A DNA stretch of 64,000 nt from Paenibacillus terricola (lineage in GTDB: Bacteria; Bacillota; Bacilli; Paenibacillales; Paenibacillaceae): positions 248,001 through 312,000 of the forward strand of contig NZ_JACXZA010000005.1 of NCBI RefSeq assembly GCF_014779765.1. The letters run 5' to 3'. How positions within the stretch are numbered: the first letter of the stretch is position 1; every line of letters starts with the position of its first letter. The notes below the pieces were generated by a model. The model ran no database searches. It was not told the origin of the DNA and was given only the letters and a program-made list of their open reading frames with translations. Positions 1 to 8,323 of the stretch are shown piece after piece. The position numbers were made by a program, and so were the translations under genes.

Positions 1-131
1 TTACGAACATTAATTCTTGAAAGGGTTTTCAACCTTCGGTAATTGATGGAAAAAGTTCGTTCTGAAGCCCCATATCGGATACATTTCGTAGCTCATTTGG
101 GTGATTATGGTGTATATTTGTAAACCTTAAA

Positions 132-167
132 GAAGCCCTGCACGCCTTAACTGGCTTGCAGGGTTTT
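132..167. terminator. Putative terminator hairpin
   Basis: CCCTGCA (136-142) pairs with TGCAGGG (157-163). A TTTTG run follows on the plus strand and CTTCTTT on the minus strand, so it could end both an upstream plus-strand gene outside the window and the YdeI-like gene. The 131 bases before it hold nothing I can identify. Confidence 0.5.
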
Positions 168-174
168 GTGCTGA

Positions 175-768
175 TCAGTCGTATATTCCTTTGCCAGCTA
201 GTATCTTAGGAATGTATTTCTCAACTCGAGCGGCCCGTGTCTTGGACGTCTTAGGGTCCGAGAAATGCAGGAGATAAGCTCTCTGCCGCCCTGCCGTTAA
301 CGCTTCGAAAGCATCCTTCAAGCCCTCGACCTCATCCAGTTTCGTTCGGAATTCTTCAGCCATTACGAACTCTGTCGGCTTCTTAAACTCTACGGTCATG
401 CCGGATCTTTCCGCTTCAATCGCTTCATAGATATAGGCCTGCACGGTCGACTCCAGCTTCTCGACCTCTTGCACATTCGTAAAGCGGATCTGGCGTGCTG
501 CTTGCACATTCTCCGTCTGCTGAATGAGCACCTTGTCGGGATCGCTCAGCAGAGCGCCTTTATGAAACAACACTGCGCAATATTGTTTGAATCCGTGGAT
601 GAGGACGATGTTCTTCCCCTGCGATGTATAACACGGAACGCCCCACTTCAATTCTTCGGTCAACTGGCAGTTCAGCGCGATCGCCCGCAGCATCTTATAC
701 TCCTCTTTCCACTTGCTCCCTCGCTCTATGAACGCATCAACCTTAGGGTTCGTTCTGCTAGCCGCCAT
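175..768 (-). CDS. YdeI/OmdA family protein with DUF1801-like N-terminal domain
   Basis: A 197-aa cytoplasmic protein of unknown biochemical role. The N-terminal half (about residues 8-110) resembles DUF1801, with the ELKWGVPCY motif and an FHKGALL stretch. The C-terminal 50 residues carry the YdeI/OmdA signature (FEALTAGRQRAYLLHF, then RAARVEKYIPKILAGKG). The open frame continues 24 codons upstream, but the ATG at 768 has a GAGGAG ribosome site 12 bases away and begins MAASRTNPKVDAF, as family members do, so I start there. It lies just downstream of cysK on the same strand with about 90 bases between, possibly co-transcribed. The family assignment is fairly sure; the function is not known. 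Confidence 0.8.
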   Translation of the reverse strand: MAASRTNPKVDAFIERGSKWKEEYKMLRAIALNCQLTEELKWGVPCYTSQGKNIVLIHGFKQYCAVLFHKGALLSDPDKVLIQQTENVQAARQIRFTNVQEVEKLESTVQAYIYEAIEAERSGMTVEFKKPTEFVMAEEFRTKLDEVEGLKDAFEALTAGRQRAYLLHFSDPKTSKTRAARVEKYIPKILAGKGIYD

Positions 769-861
769 TTTCGTTGGACTCCTCTTCACTAACGTAATGA
801 TAACTAGTATACATTGTCGGTTAGGTCGTAGAGGAAACAAACTTGAATGGACAACGACTAG

Positions 862-1914
862 TTAGACAGGAAGCTCCCCTTCGTTAGCGTCAGACGATTC
901 GGCTTCTTGCCTATCCTCGAATAGATCCGTCGATAAATAGCTCAAGCCCGTATCCGGCAAAATCACAACAATCCGCTTCCCTTTATTCTCGTGACGTTGC
1001 GCCAGCTTCGTCGCTGCCCATATGGCGCTGCCGGACGAAGTTCCTACCAGAATACCATCGGTTCTTGCGACTTCGCGCGCAGCCTCATAAGCTTGCTCTG
1101 TTTCAACTTCGAGCACCTCATCGATGATATCGGCATGCACGTTGGCCGGCACACGAGCCTCCTCCTGATCCGAGAATCGGTGAACGCCTGTTATTTCGGC
1201 TATTTCCGGATTCTCGGCAGTAGCGATGGACGCATGTCCCGGTTCTACTCCTACTACCTGGATATTAGGGTTTCTGGACTTCAAATACGCGCCTACCCCG
1301 CTGATCGTTCCGCCTGTACCTACTGCCGCGACAACAATGTCCACTTCGCCATTCGTATCCTCCCATATTTCGGGTCCCGTTGTTGCTGTATGGATAGAAG
1401 GATTAGCGTCATTGTCCAATTGATTCAGGAAAACTGCATTTTCTACATGCTCTGCAAAGTAGGGAGCAATGATTTCTTTGATGACGGCGACGAAATCCCC
1501 CTCTGTTCTTTCGATTGCTTCCTCCACGCCGGGGATTTCTGACATGTTTGAAATCTCCGCCCCATATGCTCGAGCGGCCTTTGTACGTTCTTCGCTTACA
1601 TTATCTTGAATAACGAGCTTAAGTTTATATCCTTTGGCAGCTGCTATCGCTGCAAGCCCGATTCCCGTATTGCCGCTCGTCGTTTCTACAATTGTGCTGC
1701 CAGGCTTTAGAATCCCTTTCTTCTCTGCATCCTCAATCATTGCAGCAGCGATACGATCCTTGACACTGTTAGCTGGATTAAAGTATTCAAGCTTTGCTAC
1801 GATTTCTGCCTCCAGATCATGCTTCTTGTTATAATTCACGAGCTCTAGCAAGGGGGTCTTCCCGATTATTTGCGTGATTGACTTATTAATGTTGTTTGTC
1901 GTAATTGGAGTCAT
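862..1914 (-). CDS. cysK: Cysteine synthase (O-acetylserine sulfhydrylase), CysK-like
   Basis: PLP enzyme of 350 aa that makes cysteine from O-acetylserine and sulfide in the cytoplasm. The PLP lysine is Lys52 in NPANSVKDR. The substrate loop TTSGNTGIGLA and the phosphate-binding GTGGTISGVG are intact, and the C-terminal region has GTSSGSA. The segment after the TSGNTG loop (KLVIQDNVSEERTKAARAYGAEI) is unlike the TMPETMSVERR form of standard CysK, and the C-terminus has an acidic tail of about 20 residues, so this is probably a diverged paralogue rather than the main housekeeping copy. ATG with GGGAGGAAATAGGC just upstream. Divergent from the OsmC-family gene across a 325-bp spacer. Confidence 0.88.
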   Translation of the reverse strand: MTPITTNNINKSITQIIGKTPLLELVNYNKKHDLEAEIVAKLEYFNPANSVKDRIAAAMIEDAEKKGILKPGSTIVETTSGNTGIGLAAIAAAKGYKLKLVIQDNVSEERTKAARAYGAEISNMSEIPGVEEAIERTEGDFVAVIKEIIAPYFAEHVENAVFLNQLDNDANPSIHTATTGPEIWEDTNGEVDIVVAAVGTGGTISGVGAYLKSRNPNIQVVGVEPGHASIATAENPEIAEITGVHRFSDQEEARVPANVHADIIDEVLEVETEQAYEAAREVARTDGILVGTSSGSAIWAATKLAQRHENKGKRIVVILPDTGLSYLSTDLFEDRQEAESSDANEGELPV

Positions 1915-2239
1915 GCCTATTTCCTCCCTTGATAGATGAAGTGAGACAACCCAATTGTGTATAGGAATAATCTGTAATCAGCTGTCTTTGAAGCTTATCA
2001 TTACATGATTTCAATGAAGAAGACCATCAGGGATAGAAACTTTCTGGGCTTCCATAAAAACAATCTATCCTAGGATGAAAGATGAATAGAAGATTGCGAG
2101 CTTGCATCAAGATCTTCTATTGGTCAAAGCATGGTGGTCCGAGATAAAATGAACACAACTATAAATTAAATAATTCCTATAAGAAAACAATGCTTAAATC
2201 AATACAAACACTATTGTATTTAGAAGGGATGTATCGCTA
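1915..2239. promoter_or_regulatory. cysK / osmC divergent control region
   Basis: AT-rich 325-bp spacer without a credible gene. Two things stand out. (1) A perfect inverted repeat AATACAA-N6-TTGTATT at 2201-2220, just before the osmC ribosome site, of the kind bound by MarR/OhrR-type repressors. (2) ATAGGAAT-type half sites at 1961-1968 (plus strand) and 2172-2180 (minus strand, ATAGGAATT), which match the right half of the Bacillus CymR cysteine-regulon consensus. The left half of that consensus is poor, so CymR control is only a suggestion. Confidence 0.4.
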
Positions 2240-2680
2240 ATGGCTAAATCCGTGAAGGTAACGACATCATGGAATGAGGACGGTTACGTAGAAATTGAGT
2301 CGAGAGGACATAAAGTGATTTCTGATGTGCGAGCAGAGCTCGGAGGGACGGACAGGGGCTTGGCTCCAGGTGAACTGCTTATCGGTTCGCTGGGCTCCTG
2401 CCAGTTGCTAGTCGCTCAACTGAATGCTAAGCGATTTGATATTGATATTCAGAACTTGGCGGTGGAATTAGAAGCAGAAAGCGTGAATGACGAACACAAC
2501 GGCAAGTCGCTGTTCCCTACGATCAAATTCAGTATTCGGGTGGAATCCAATTCCCCCGAGGAGAAAGTGAAAGCATTCATCGAATTCGTTGAGAATCATT
2601 GCCCAGTAGGCGCAACCTTATCGAGTGCAGTCCAGCTTATTCAGTCCGAGTTGATTGTGAAGAGACCGGAATATCATTAA
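2240..2680 (+). CDS. OsmC/Ohr family peroxide-reductase-like protein
   Basis: A 146-aa cytoplasmic protein of the OsmC superfamily, thiol-dependent hydroperoxide reductases. The two family cysteine contexts are present: LGSCQLLVAQL (Cys54) and NHCPVGATLSSA near residue 120. The intervening half holds the ELEAESVNDEHN strand region. The length is normal. ATG at 2240 with AGAAGGG upstream. The neighbour transcribed away is a cysteine synthase, which fits a thiol-redox theme. An inverted repeat sits directly before the ribosome site (see the control region). Not clearly Ohr or OsmC in the strict sense, so no symbol is given. Confidence 0.82.
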   Translation: MAKSVKVTTSWNEDGYVEIESRGHKVISDVRAELGGTDRGLAPGELLIGSLGSCQLLVAQLNAKRFDIDIQNLAVELEAESVNDEHNGKSLFPTIKFSIRVESNSPEEKVKAFIEFVENHCPVGATLSSAVQLIQSELIVKRPEYH

Positions 2681-2686
2681 CATAAA

Positions 2687-2727
2687 TGAAGAACGTGCAG
2701 GGTCGCCAAGACTCCACACGTTCTTCT
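2687..2727. terminator. Bidirectional terminator between osmC-like gene and guaA
   Basis: GAAGAACGTG (2688-2697) pairs with CACGTTCTTC (2717-2726). It sits between two convergent genes and is U-rich on the plus-strand side (TTCTTCTTC). Confidence 0.65.
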
Positions 2728-2747
2728 TCACATATATTCAGTTGTTC

Positions 2748-4286
2748 CTATTCCCACTCGATTGTTGCCGGTGGCTTCGACGTTACGTCGTAGACGATAC
2801 GGTTAACGTTGTCCACTTCGTTAACGATACGAACGGAGATTTTCTCGAGAACGTCCCAAGGGATGCGTGCCCAGTCTGCCGTCATGCCGTCGATCGACGT
2901 TACTGCGCGGATGCCTACCGTGTACGAGTACGTCCGAGCATCGCCCATAACGCCTACGCTCTTCATGCCCGGCAGCGCCGTGAAGTACTGCCAGATCTCA
3001 CGATCAAGGCCAGCCTTCGCGATCTCGTCGCGCAGAATCGCATCGGATTCGCGTACGATGTGCAGCTTGTCCTCTGTCACTTCGCCAAGTACGCGGATTG
3101 CAAGACCCGGACCTGGGAATGGCTGACGTTGTACGATTACGTCCGGCAGGCCGCATTCTGCGCCAACTTTACGAACCTCGTCTTTGAACAGCGCCTTCAG
3201 CGGCTCAACGAGCTGGAATTTCATATCTTCAGGCAAACCGCCTACGTTGTGGTGCGACTTGATCGTCTGCGCCGTAGCCGTACCGCTCTCTACGATATCC
3301 GTATAGAGCGTGCCTTGTGCGAGGAAATCGAAATCGCCCAGCTTAGCGGACTCTTCGTCGAATACATAGATGAATTCGTTGCCGATAATTTTACGTTTCT
3401 GCTCTGGATCCGTTACACCCTTCAGCTTGCCAAGGAAACGCTCGCTTGCATCGATCTTAACCACTTTCATATCGAACTTGCCGACGAAAGTCTCCATTAC
3501 TTCCTCAGCCTCGTTCTTACGAAGCATGCCGTGGTCGATGAACATACACGTCAGTTGGTTGCCGATTGCCTTATGAATCAGCATTGCAACAACCGAAGAA
3601 TCTACGCCGCCGGACAGACCGCACAGCACTTTCTTGTCGCCGACTTGCTCGCGGATGTCCCGAACCGTGTCTTCGATGAATGTTTCCATGCTCCATGTGC
3701 CTTCGCAGCCGCATACATTGAACAGGAAGTTGCGGATCATTTCGTTGCCGTATACAGAGTGACGAACCTCTGGGTGGAATTGCACCGCATGGAAGTTGCG
3801 CGATGCATCGCTCATTGCTGCGATTGGCGCATGCTCCGTGCTGCCCGTTACCGTGAAACCGGTCGGCGGTTCAATAACGAGGTCGCTGTGGCTCATCCAT
3901 ACCGTTTGCTTCGCGTCGAGGCCGCTCGTCAGTGCGAATTCAGATACGAAATCAACCTCTGCTTTACCGTACTCGCGCTTACCGGCACGCTCCACTTTAC
4001 CTTCCAATTGGTGCGACATCATCTGCATGCCGTAACAAATGCCGAAGATTGGAACCCCCAGGTTGTACACTTCTGGATCAACTAGCGGTGAATTCTCTTC
4101 ATATACGCTCGCAGGACCGCCAGAGAAAACGATGCCCTTCGGATTAATCGCGCGCAGCTTCTCAGCCGAAGTGTTGTAAGGCAGCAGCTCGCTGTATACG
4201 CCCAAGTCGCGGATACGACGTGCGATCAGCTGGTTGTACTGTCCCCCGAAGTCGAGGACGACGATGATTTCGTTCGGTTTGTTCAT
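2748..4286 (-). CDS. guaA: GMP synthase (glutamine-hydrolysing)
   Basis: Converts XMP to GMP with glutamine and ATP; 512 aa, the usual length. The N-terminal class I amidotransferase domain (1-190) has nucleophile Cys84 in FGICYGMQ and the His171/Glu173 pair in QFHPEV. The ATP pyrophosphatase domain has the P-loop SGGVDS at 225-230. The C-terminal dimerisation domain ends in [13 protein letters not shown], the conserved GuaA end. ATG follows TAGGAGGGTCTC. In Bacillus guaA follows yeaC-yeaD-yebA; here the same three genes lie upstream on the same strand but are separated from it by a plus-strand insert. Confidence 0.98.
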   Translation of the reverse strand: MNKPNEIIVVLDFGGQYNQLIARRIRDLGVYSELLPYNTSAEKLRAINPKGIVFSGGPASVYEENSPLVDPEVYNLGVPIFGICYGMQMMSHQLEGKVERAGKREYGKAEVDFVSEFALTSGLDAKQTVWMSHSDLVIEPPTGFTVTGSTEHAPIAAMSDASRNFHAVQFHPEVRHSVYGNEMIRNFLFNVCGCEGTWSMETFIEDTVRDIREQVGDKKVLCGLSGGVDSSVVAMLIHKAIGNQLTCMFIDHGMLRKNEAEEVMETFVGKFDMKVVKIDASERFLGKLKGVTDPEQKRKIIGNEFIYVFDEESAKLGDFDFLAQGTLYTDIVESGTATAQTIKSHHNVGGLPEDMKFQLVEPLKALFKDEVRKVGAECGLPDVIVQRQPFPGPGLAIRVLGEVTEDKLHIVRESDAILRDEIAKAGLDREIWQYFTALPGMKSVGVMGDARTYSYTVGIRAVTSIDGMTADWARIPWDVLEKISVRIVNEVDNVNRIVYDVTSKPPATIEWE

Positions 4287-4435
4287 GAGACCCTCCTAAT
4301 AGTGTGCAGCAGCAAAAATATATATCAACGCCTAAGCCGTTGAGATCGATATTAGAGAATGCTTTACCCTTCGATGGGTACAAGCCCTCCATCATGATTG
4401 TAGTCATTATATATAACCACGTTCACGGCAGTCAA
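4287..4435 (-). promoter_or_regulatory. guaA promoter and 112-nt leader
   Basis: On the minus strand TTGACT (4435-4430) and TATAAT (4411-4406) are separated by 18 bases, a good sigma-A promoter. The transcript would have a leader of roughly 112 nt. The leader contains TCAACG-N7-CGTTGA (about 4325-4343) followed by a TATATATTTTTG tract, a possible weak attenuator. I looked for the purine-riboswitch core and did not find it. Confidence 0.55.
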
Positions 4436-4500
4436 GGACAGTCCCCGTCAGCTATGATACCCAATTCAGCATCCTGCAGCACCAGCGCCTCTCATTGACA

Positions 4501-4553
4501 TTGAGAATGAGAACACTTATCATTTTAAAGGTAGTAATGATAAGTATTCTCAT
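4501..4553 (+). promoter_or_regulatory. Two overlapping Fur boxes
   Basis: TTGAGAATGAGAACACTTA and AATGATAAGTATTCTCAT are both close to the Fur 19-mer (GATAATGATAATCATTATC) and together form an extended dyad. They lie just upstream of the FhuF-like gene, as expected for iron-repressed genes. The guaA promoter is about 65 bases away on the other strand. Confidence 0.75.
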
Positions 4554-4595
4554 ACACCTATAGACATCATTTGAATAGAAAGGTGCTGAGGCGTC

Positions 4596-5408
4596 GTGTT
4601 CTCAACTGAACAGCGTCAGCTGATGGAATCCCATTTTGGCCTGACGTTCCAGCCGCATCCGTCCCCGATTGCAGCATTCAAGCTGCGCGATTTGTACGAA
4701 GAAGAAGCGATGCAGCGTTTTCTAGACGAATATAATCCTGTCATTAAAGGCTTGGAGCCTGCAGTCGGCGCTATGTATCTGACGAGCAACCTGATTCTGT
4801 TCAGCTCTGCGCTTCATTATATGGTCGCATGCTGCGATCACGCTATCGATTTTGCCCCTGAGCATTTTACAGCTGAGCTTATCTATATTGAAGGAACCTA
4901 CTCGTACTATACCGTTCGTTTCTGCGTAAACGAAGCAGTAGCCATTCCAATCGATCCAAACAATCGCGAGCAGCAGCGCAATGAATTGTTTGCACGTTTG
5001 TATGAGCATACCATCCGTCCGCTTATCGAACTGCTCCACCGTCTGACCGGCACGCCAAAGCTGCAAATGTGGGGTTCGTTCCCTCGGATTACCTATACAT
5101 ACGAGTCGCTCATCGCTCAAGAGAAGGACCCCGCCCGCAAACAGCGGCTAGAAGCTGACTTCCATTACACGACCGAGGAGATGCCGCCCGATGCATTCGG
5201 GATGAAGCGCAATCCTTACAATCATACGTACCGCTACGTGGACAATCCGCTTAATCCGGACGTCCCTTACCGCATGAAGCCGACCTGCTGCATGTATTAT
5301 CGTACGGAGGACGGGGAGTACTGCTACACTTGCCCGCGTCTCAAGCCGAAGGACCGCGAGGAGCGCAAGCAGCAAATGATCAAAGAACTCACAGCGAAGA
5401 AATCTTAA
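4596..5408 (+). CDS. FhuF-like (2Fe-2S) ferric siderophore reductase family protein
   Basis: A 270-aa protein. The C-terminus has the FhuF-type cluster motif: CC (about 240-241), ten residues, then CYTC, giving C-C-x10-C-x2-C, the unusual 2Fe-2S ligand pattern of siderophore reductases. The N-terminal 200 residues have no motif I can name. GTG start at 4596 with AAAGGTG upstream; no good ATG is nearer. It stands alone, ends in a strong terminator and is preceded by Fur boxes, so it is presumably induced by iron starvation and releases iron from imported ferric siderophore in the cytoplasm. No siderophore transporter is nearby. Confidence 0.8.
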   Translation: MFSTEQRQLMESHFGLTFQPHPSPIAAFKLRDLYEEEAMQRFLDEYNPVIKGLEPAVGAMYLTSNLILFSSALHYMVACCDHAIDFAPEHFTAELIYIEGTYSYYTVRFCVNEAVAIPIDPNNREQQRNELFARLYEHTIRPLIELLHRLTGTPKLQMWGSFPRITYTYESLIAQEKDPARKQRLEADFHYTTEEMPPDAFGMKRNPYNHTYRYVDNPLNPDVPYRMKPTCCMYYRTEDGEYCYTCPRLKPKDREERKQQMIKELTAKKS

Positions 5409-5433
5409 TTGCAATCCTTAATGAATCATCTAC

Positions 5434-5468
5434 AGCCTTGTCTGGCTTACGCCGGGCAGGGCTTTTTT
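5434..5468 (+). terminator. Rho-independent terminator after FhuF-like gene
   Basis: AGCCTTGTCTGGC (5434-5446) pairs with GCCGGGCAGGGCT (5451-5463), followed by TTTTTT. Confidence 0.85.
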
Positions 5469-5499
5469 GTTCTACAACAACTCTTCTATAACCCCGCAC

Positions 5500-5528
5500 G
5501 CATAGGAATGGCGATTATATCCATAATA
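5500..5528 (+). promoter_or_regulatory. Sigma-G-like promoter of the ger operon
   Basis: GCATA (5500-5504), 17 bases, then CATAATA (5522-5528) fits the forespore sigma-G pattern (GHATR, about 18 bases, CATNHTA). The germinant-receptor operon begins 45 bases downstream, so forespore expression is the expected biology. Confidence 0.55.
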
Positions 5529-5573
5529 AACATGGTATACCACATCCTAATAAGAGATCGCAGGTGATGCGAA

Positions 5574-6665
5574 ATGGCTATTGTTCAACGCAAAATAACA
5601 TTTCTTCAAGCAGCCATGATCTTCATGCTAGCGAACGGACTCGTCAGTCATGTCATCGTCAACCCGCTGCTGCTCGATGCGTCGGGACGCGATGCGTGGA
5701 TTACCGTCCTTGTGTCCGGCGCATTCTTCATACCATGGTGCATCGTATTGGCCGTCGCCATGCGTCGTTCCGGACAGCAGAAGCTCATCCCATGGCTTTC
5801 AGCCCGCACGCATCCGGTCATTGCATGGCTTTTCGTTCTGCCGGCTCTAGTCTGCCTATACATGATCGGCGGAATGACGGTCTCATACACGACTACTTGG
5901 ACGATCTCCAACTATTTGCCAGGTACGCCGCCGCTTGCCCTCAGCATCCTGCTCACCGTCACCAGCGCGGTATGCGCCTTATGGGGCATTCGCGTCATTG
6001 CGATAACGTCAGGCATTCTGCTGCCGATCGTCGTGGTGCTGGGTTATTTCGTCAGCATCTCCAACATGCCGGAGAAGGATTTCGCTCTGTTGAAACCTTA
6101 TCTTGAGCACGGCTGGGGCAAGGTATGGAAAGGGATGATTTACGCCGGCGGAGGATATATCGAGTTCGCCTTTCTAATGAATTTGCAGCACCACATCCGT
6201 ACCAAAATAAAACCTTGGCATATCGTCACCCTTGCCATGATCATGGTCTACATCTCGCTTGGACCGATTATCGGGTCCATTACCGAATTCGGTCCGAATG
6301 AAGCGGCGAAGCAAATGACCTCGCCCTATGAGCAGTGGCGTCTCGTCAAGCTCGGCGACTACATCGAGCACGTCGATTTCTTCTCGATCTACCAGTGGCA
6401 GGCCGGCGCTGTCACCAGGATGAGTCTCGCTATCTTCCTTATCGTCGACATGCTGCCGATCACAAGGCGAATAACCAAAATGATTGCGATCGGGCTGATC
6501 TCGTTAAGTTACATCATCATTGCGGTCATTCCCGTTAACGAATACATCTACTATTTGTTCCTGTATCGTTACTACTTCCCGATATCGTTCGTCGTTCTGC
6601 TCATCTCATCGGCGATATGGATGCTGATCTCAATAGTCTCGAAGCCTTCAAAGGAGGTGCAATAA
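5574..6665 (+). CDS. Germinant receptor B subunit (GerAB/GerB-family permease)
   Basis: A 363-aa integral membrane protein with about ten hydrophobic segments, of the spore-germination permease family in the APC superfamily. The start MAIVQRKITFLQAAMIFML and the middle motif GGGYIEFAFLMNL are typical of GerB proteins. In the spore inner membrane it would sense germinant together with the A and C subunits. ATG at 5574 with AGGTGATG upstream. First gene of a B-A-C operon; the B-first order differs from the A-B-C order of B. subtilis gerA. Its stop overlaps the next start by one base (TAATG). Confidence 0.92.
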   Translation: MAIVQRKITFLQAAMIFMLANGLVSHVIVNPLLLDASGRDAWITVLVSGAFFIPWCIVLAVAMRRSGQQKLIPWLSARTHPVIAWLFVLPALVCLYMIGGMTVSYTTTWTISNYLPGTPPLALSILLTVTSAVCALWGIRVIAITSGILLPIVVVLGYFVSISNMPEKDFALLKPYLEHGWGKVWKGMIYAGGGYIEFAFLMNLQHHIRTKIKPWHIVTLAMIMVYISLGPIIGSITEFGPNEAAKQMTSPYEQWRLVKLGDYIEHVDFFSIYQWQAGAVTRMSLAIFLIVDMLPITRRITKMIAIGLISLSYIIIAVIPVNEYIYYLFLYRYYFPISFVVLLISSAIWMLISIVSKPSKEVQ

Positions 6666-8323
6666 TGGCAAACTCAAGCGGCAGCAGCGGCAATGTCAGC
6701 TCTTCGAGCGGAGGCAATACGGCCAACATGAGCTCGAGCAATAAAGGCAGTAACACTGGCAACGATAGCAGCAATGCCGGCAACGACCCAAACAACGCTA
6801 ATCCCAACAATGCCAATAACGCCCGCAATGTCGGCAGCTCCCGCAAATCGAACCATGCAAGCAACGAGCCTTGGACAGAGGAGAGGCTGCAAGGCATATT
6901 CAAGCGATACAGCGACGTAAACTTCCAATCCTATCAGCTGGACGAGCAAGGGAATTCGCGAGTATTGCTGTTGATGGCTGAGGGATTGAGCGACAGCTCG
7001 ATGATCGGCAAGTTCGTCCTGCCGGGGCTTGTCGATATGTACCATGAAGGCATATTAAGCGAATCGAACAAGAAAACCCAGTGGACCGGCGATCTGCCAA
7101 TGACGCCGATTCAACGATCCGCTACGCCGGAAGAGGTTGTAGAAACAGTATTTCGCGGCGGCCTTCTCATTCTGATCCCGGCGATTCAACTGCTGTTCGC
7201 GCTCGATCTAGCCGACCCGCCGAAGCGCGTCCCGTCGGAATCGAATACCGAAATATCCATTAAAGGCCCTCGCGACGGCTTCGTCGAGGAAATTACAACG
7301 AATGTCGCGCTCATTCGGAAAAGGGTAAAAAGCGATTCGCTTTGCTACGAAACGTTCATTCTAGGCACGCGGACAAAGACGCGGGTGGGCTTGCTCTATT
7401 TTGACGACCTTCTGAATCCGGCGATATTGAAAGAGGTCCGCAAGAGGCTGCAGCAGATCAATATCGATGGACTGTACAGCGTGGGGCAGCTTGAGGAAAT
7501 GATTTCGGATTACAAATTTTCTGTATTGCCTCTCATGGACTACACCGGGAGGCCGGATTATGCGTTAAGCAGCCTGTTAGCCGGTCGTTTCGTCTTGCTC
7601 ATCGATGGCAATCCGATGGTCCTCATCGGGCCAAGTACGCTATCGCTTCTGTTGAAATCGCCGGAGGACATCCATTTCAATTTCTTCTATGTCTCGTTCA
7701 CACGATCGATTCGACTGATCAGCCTGTTGATCACGCTGCTCTTGCCGGGCATTTGGGTTGCGCTCATGGCGTTCCATCAGGATCAAATCCCGTTCCGGAT
7801 GATGGCCACGATCTCGGTATCGCGGCTCGGATTGCCGCTCTCGCCGCAGATGGAGTTTTTCATTCTTCTTCTGCTGCTCGAAATTTTCCGAGAGGCTGGC
7901 GTACGGCTGCCGAACCCGATCGGACAGACGCTTACCGTCGTAGGGGGACTCGTCATCGGCGACGCTGCCATTCGCGCCGGCCTCGTGTCTCCTTCCGTAG
8001 TCGTCGTCGGCGCTATAACGGCTGTGTCAGGCGCCACGCTGGTCAATCAAACGCTCAGCACCACCGTCAGCATCATTCGGCTGTTCATTTTCGTGCTGGG
8101 CGGCATTCTCGGCATGTATGGCGTCATCCTAGGCATCATTCTGTTCGCTGCCTATACGTCACGATTGCATTCGTTCGGCGTGCCGTTCATGACGCCGTAC
8201 TCGCCGCTTCGCATCAAGGAATTGCTTGCCGCATTCCTAAGGGTGCCTTGGAAATATATTGCGAAGCGTCCCAGCTCGCTGGAACCGACCGACCCCGATC
8301 ATCAGCCGGAGACTTCCTCCTGA
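6665..8323 (+). CDS. Germinant receptor A subunit (GerA family) with Ser/Asn/Gly-rich N-terminus
   Basis: A 552-aa protein. Residues 1-60 are low-complexity Ser, Gly and Asn (NDPNNANPNNANNARN), seen also in some Bacillus cereus-group GerXA proteins. The soluble GerA domain follows to about residue 320, then the membrane region with GLPLSPQMEFFILLLLLEIFREAGVRLP and GPIGQTL-like family motifs (here PNPIGQTLTVVGGLVIGDAAI). An in-frame ATG lies 48 bases earlier inside gerB, but the ATG at 6665 has AAAGGAGGTG at ideal spacing. It forms the germinant receptor with its B and C partners. The stop overlaps the next ATG (TGATG). Confidence 0.93.
   Translation: MANSSGSSGNVSSSSGGNTANMSSSNKGSNTGNDSSNAGNDPNNANPNNANNARNVGSSRKSNHASNEPWTEERLQGIFKRYSDVNFQSYQLDEQGNSRVLLLMAEGLSDSSMIGKFVLPGLVDMYHEGILSESNKKTQWTGDLPMTPIQRSATPEEVVETVFRGGLLILIPAIQLLFALDLADPPKRVPSESNTEISIKGPRDGFVEEITTNVALIRKRVKSDSLCYETFILGTRTKTRVGLLYFDDLLNPAILKEVRKRLQQINIDGLYSVGQLEEMISDYKFSVLPLMDYTGRPDYALSSLLAGRFVLLIDGNPMVLIGPSTLSLLLKSPEDIHFNFFYVSFTRSIRLISLLITLLLPGIWVALMAFHQDQIPFRMMATISVSRLGLPLSPQMEFFILLLLLEIFREAGVRLPNPIGQTLTVVGGLVIGDAAIRAGLVSPSVVVVGAITAVSGATLVNQTLSTTVSIIRLFIFVLGGILGMYGVILGIILFAAYTSRLHSFGVPFMTPYSPLRIKELLAAFLRVPWKYIAKRPSSLEPTDPDHQPETSS

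Noticed and set aside
2742-4085. 447-codon plus-strand open frame antisense to guaA
   Set aside because: Shadow of guaA; it starts inside the terminator region and lacks any family feature.
4287-4500. Purine riboswitch before guaA
   Set aside because: The conserved purine-aptamer core elements were not found on either strand.
7753-8322. N-terminal extension of gerC inside gerA
   Set aside because: The extension is Arg-rich shadow sequence; the lipoprotein signal peptide and TGATG overlap fix the start at 8323.
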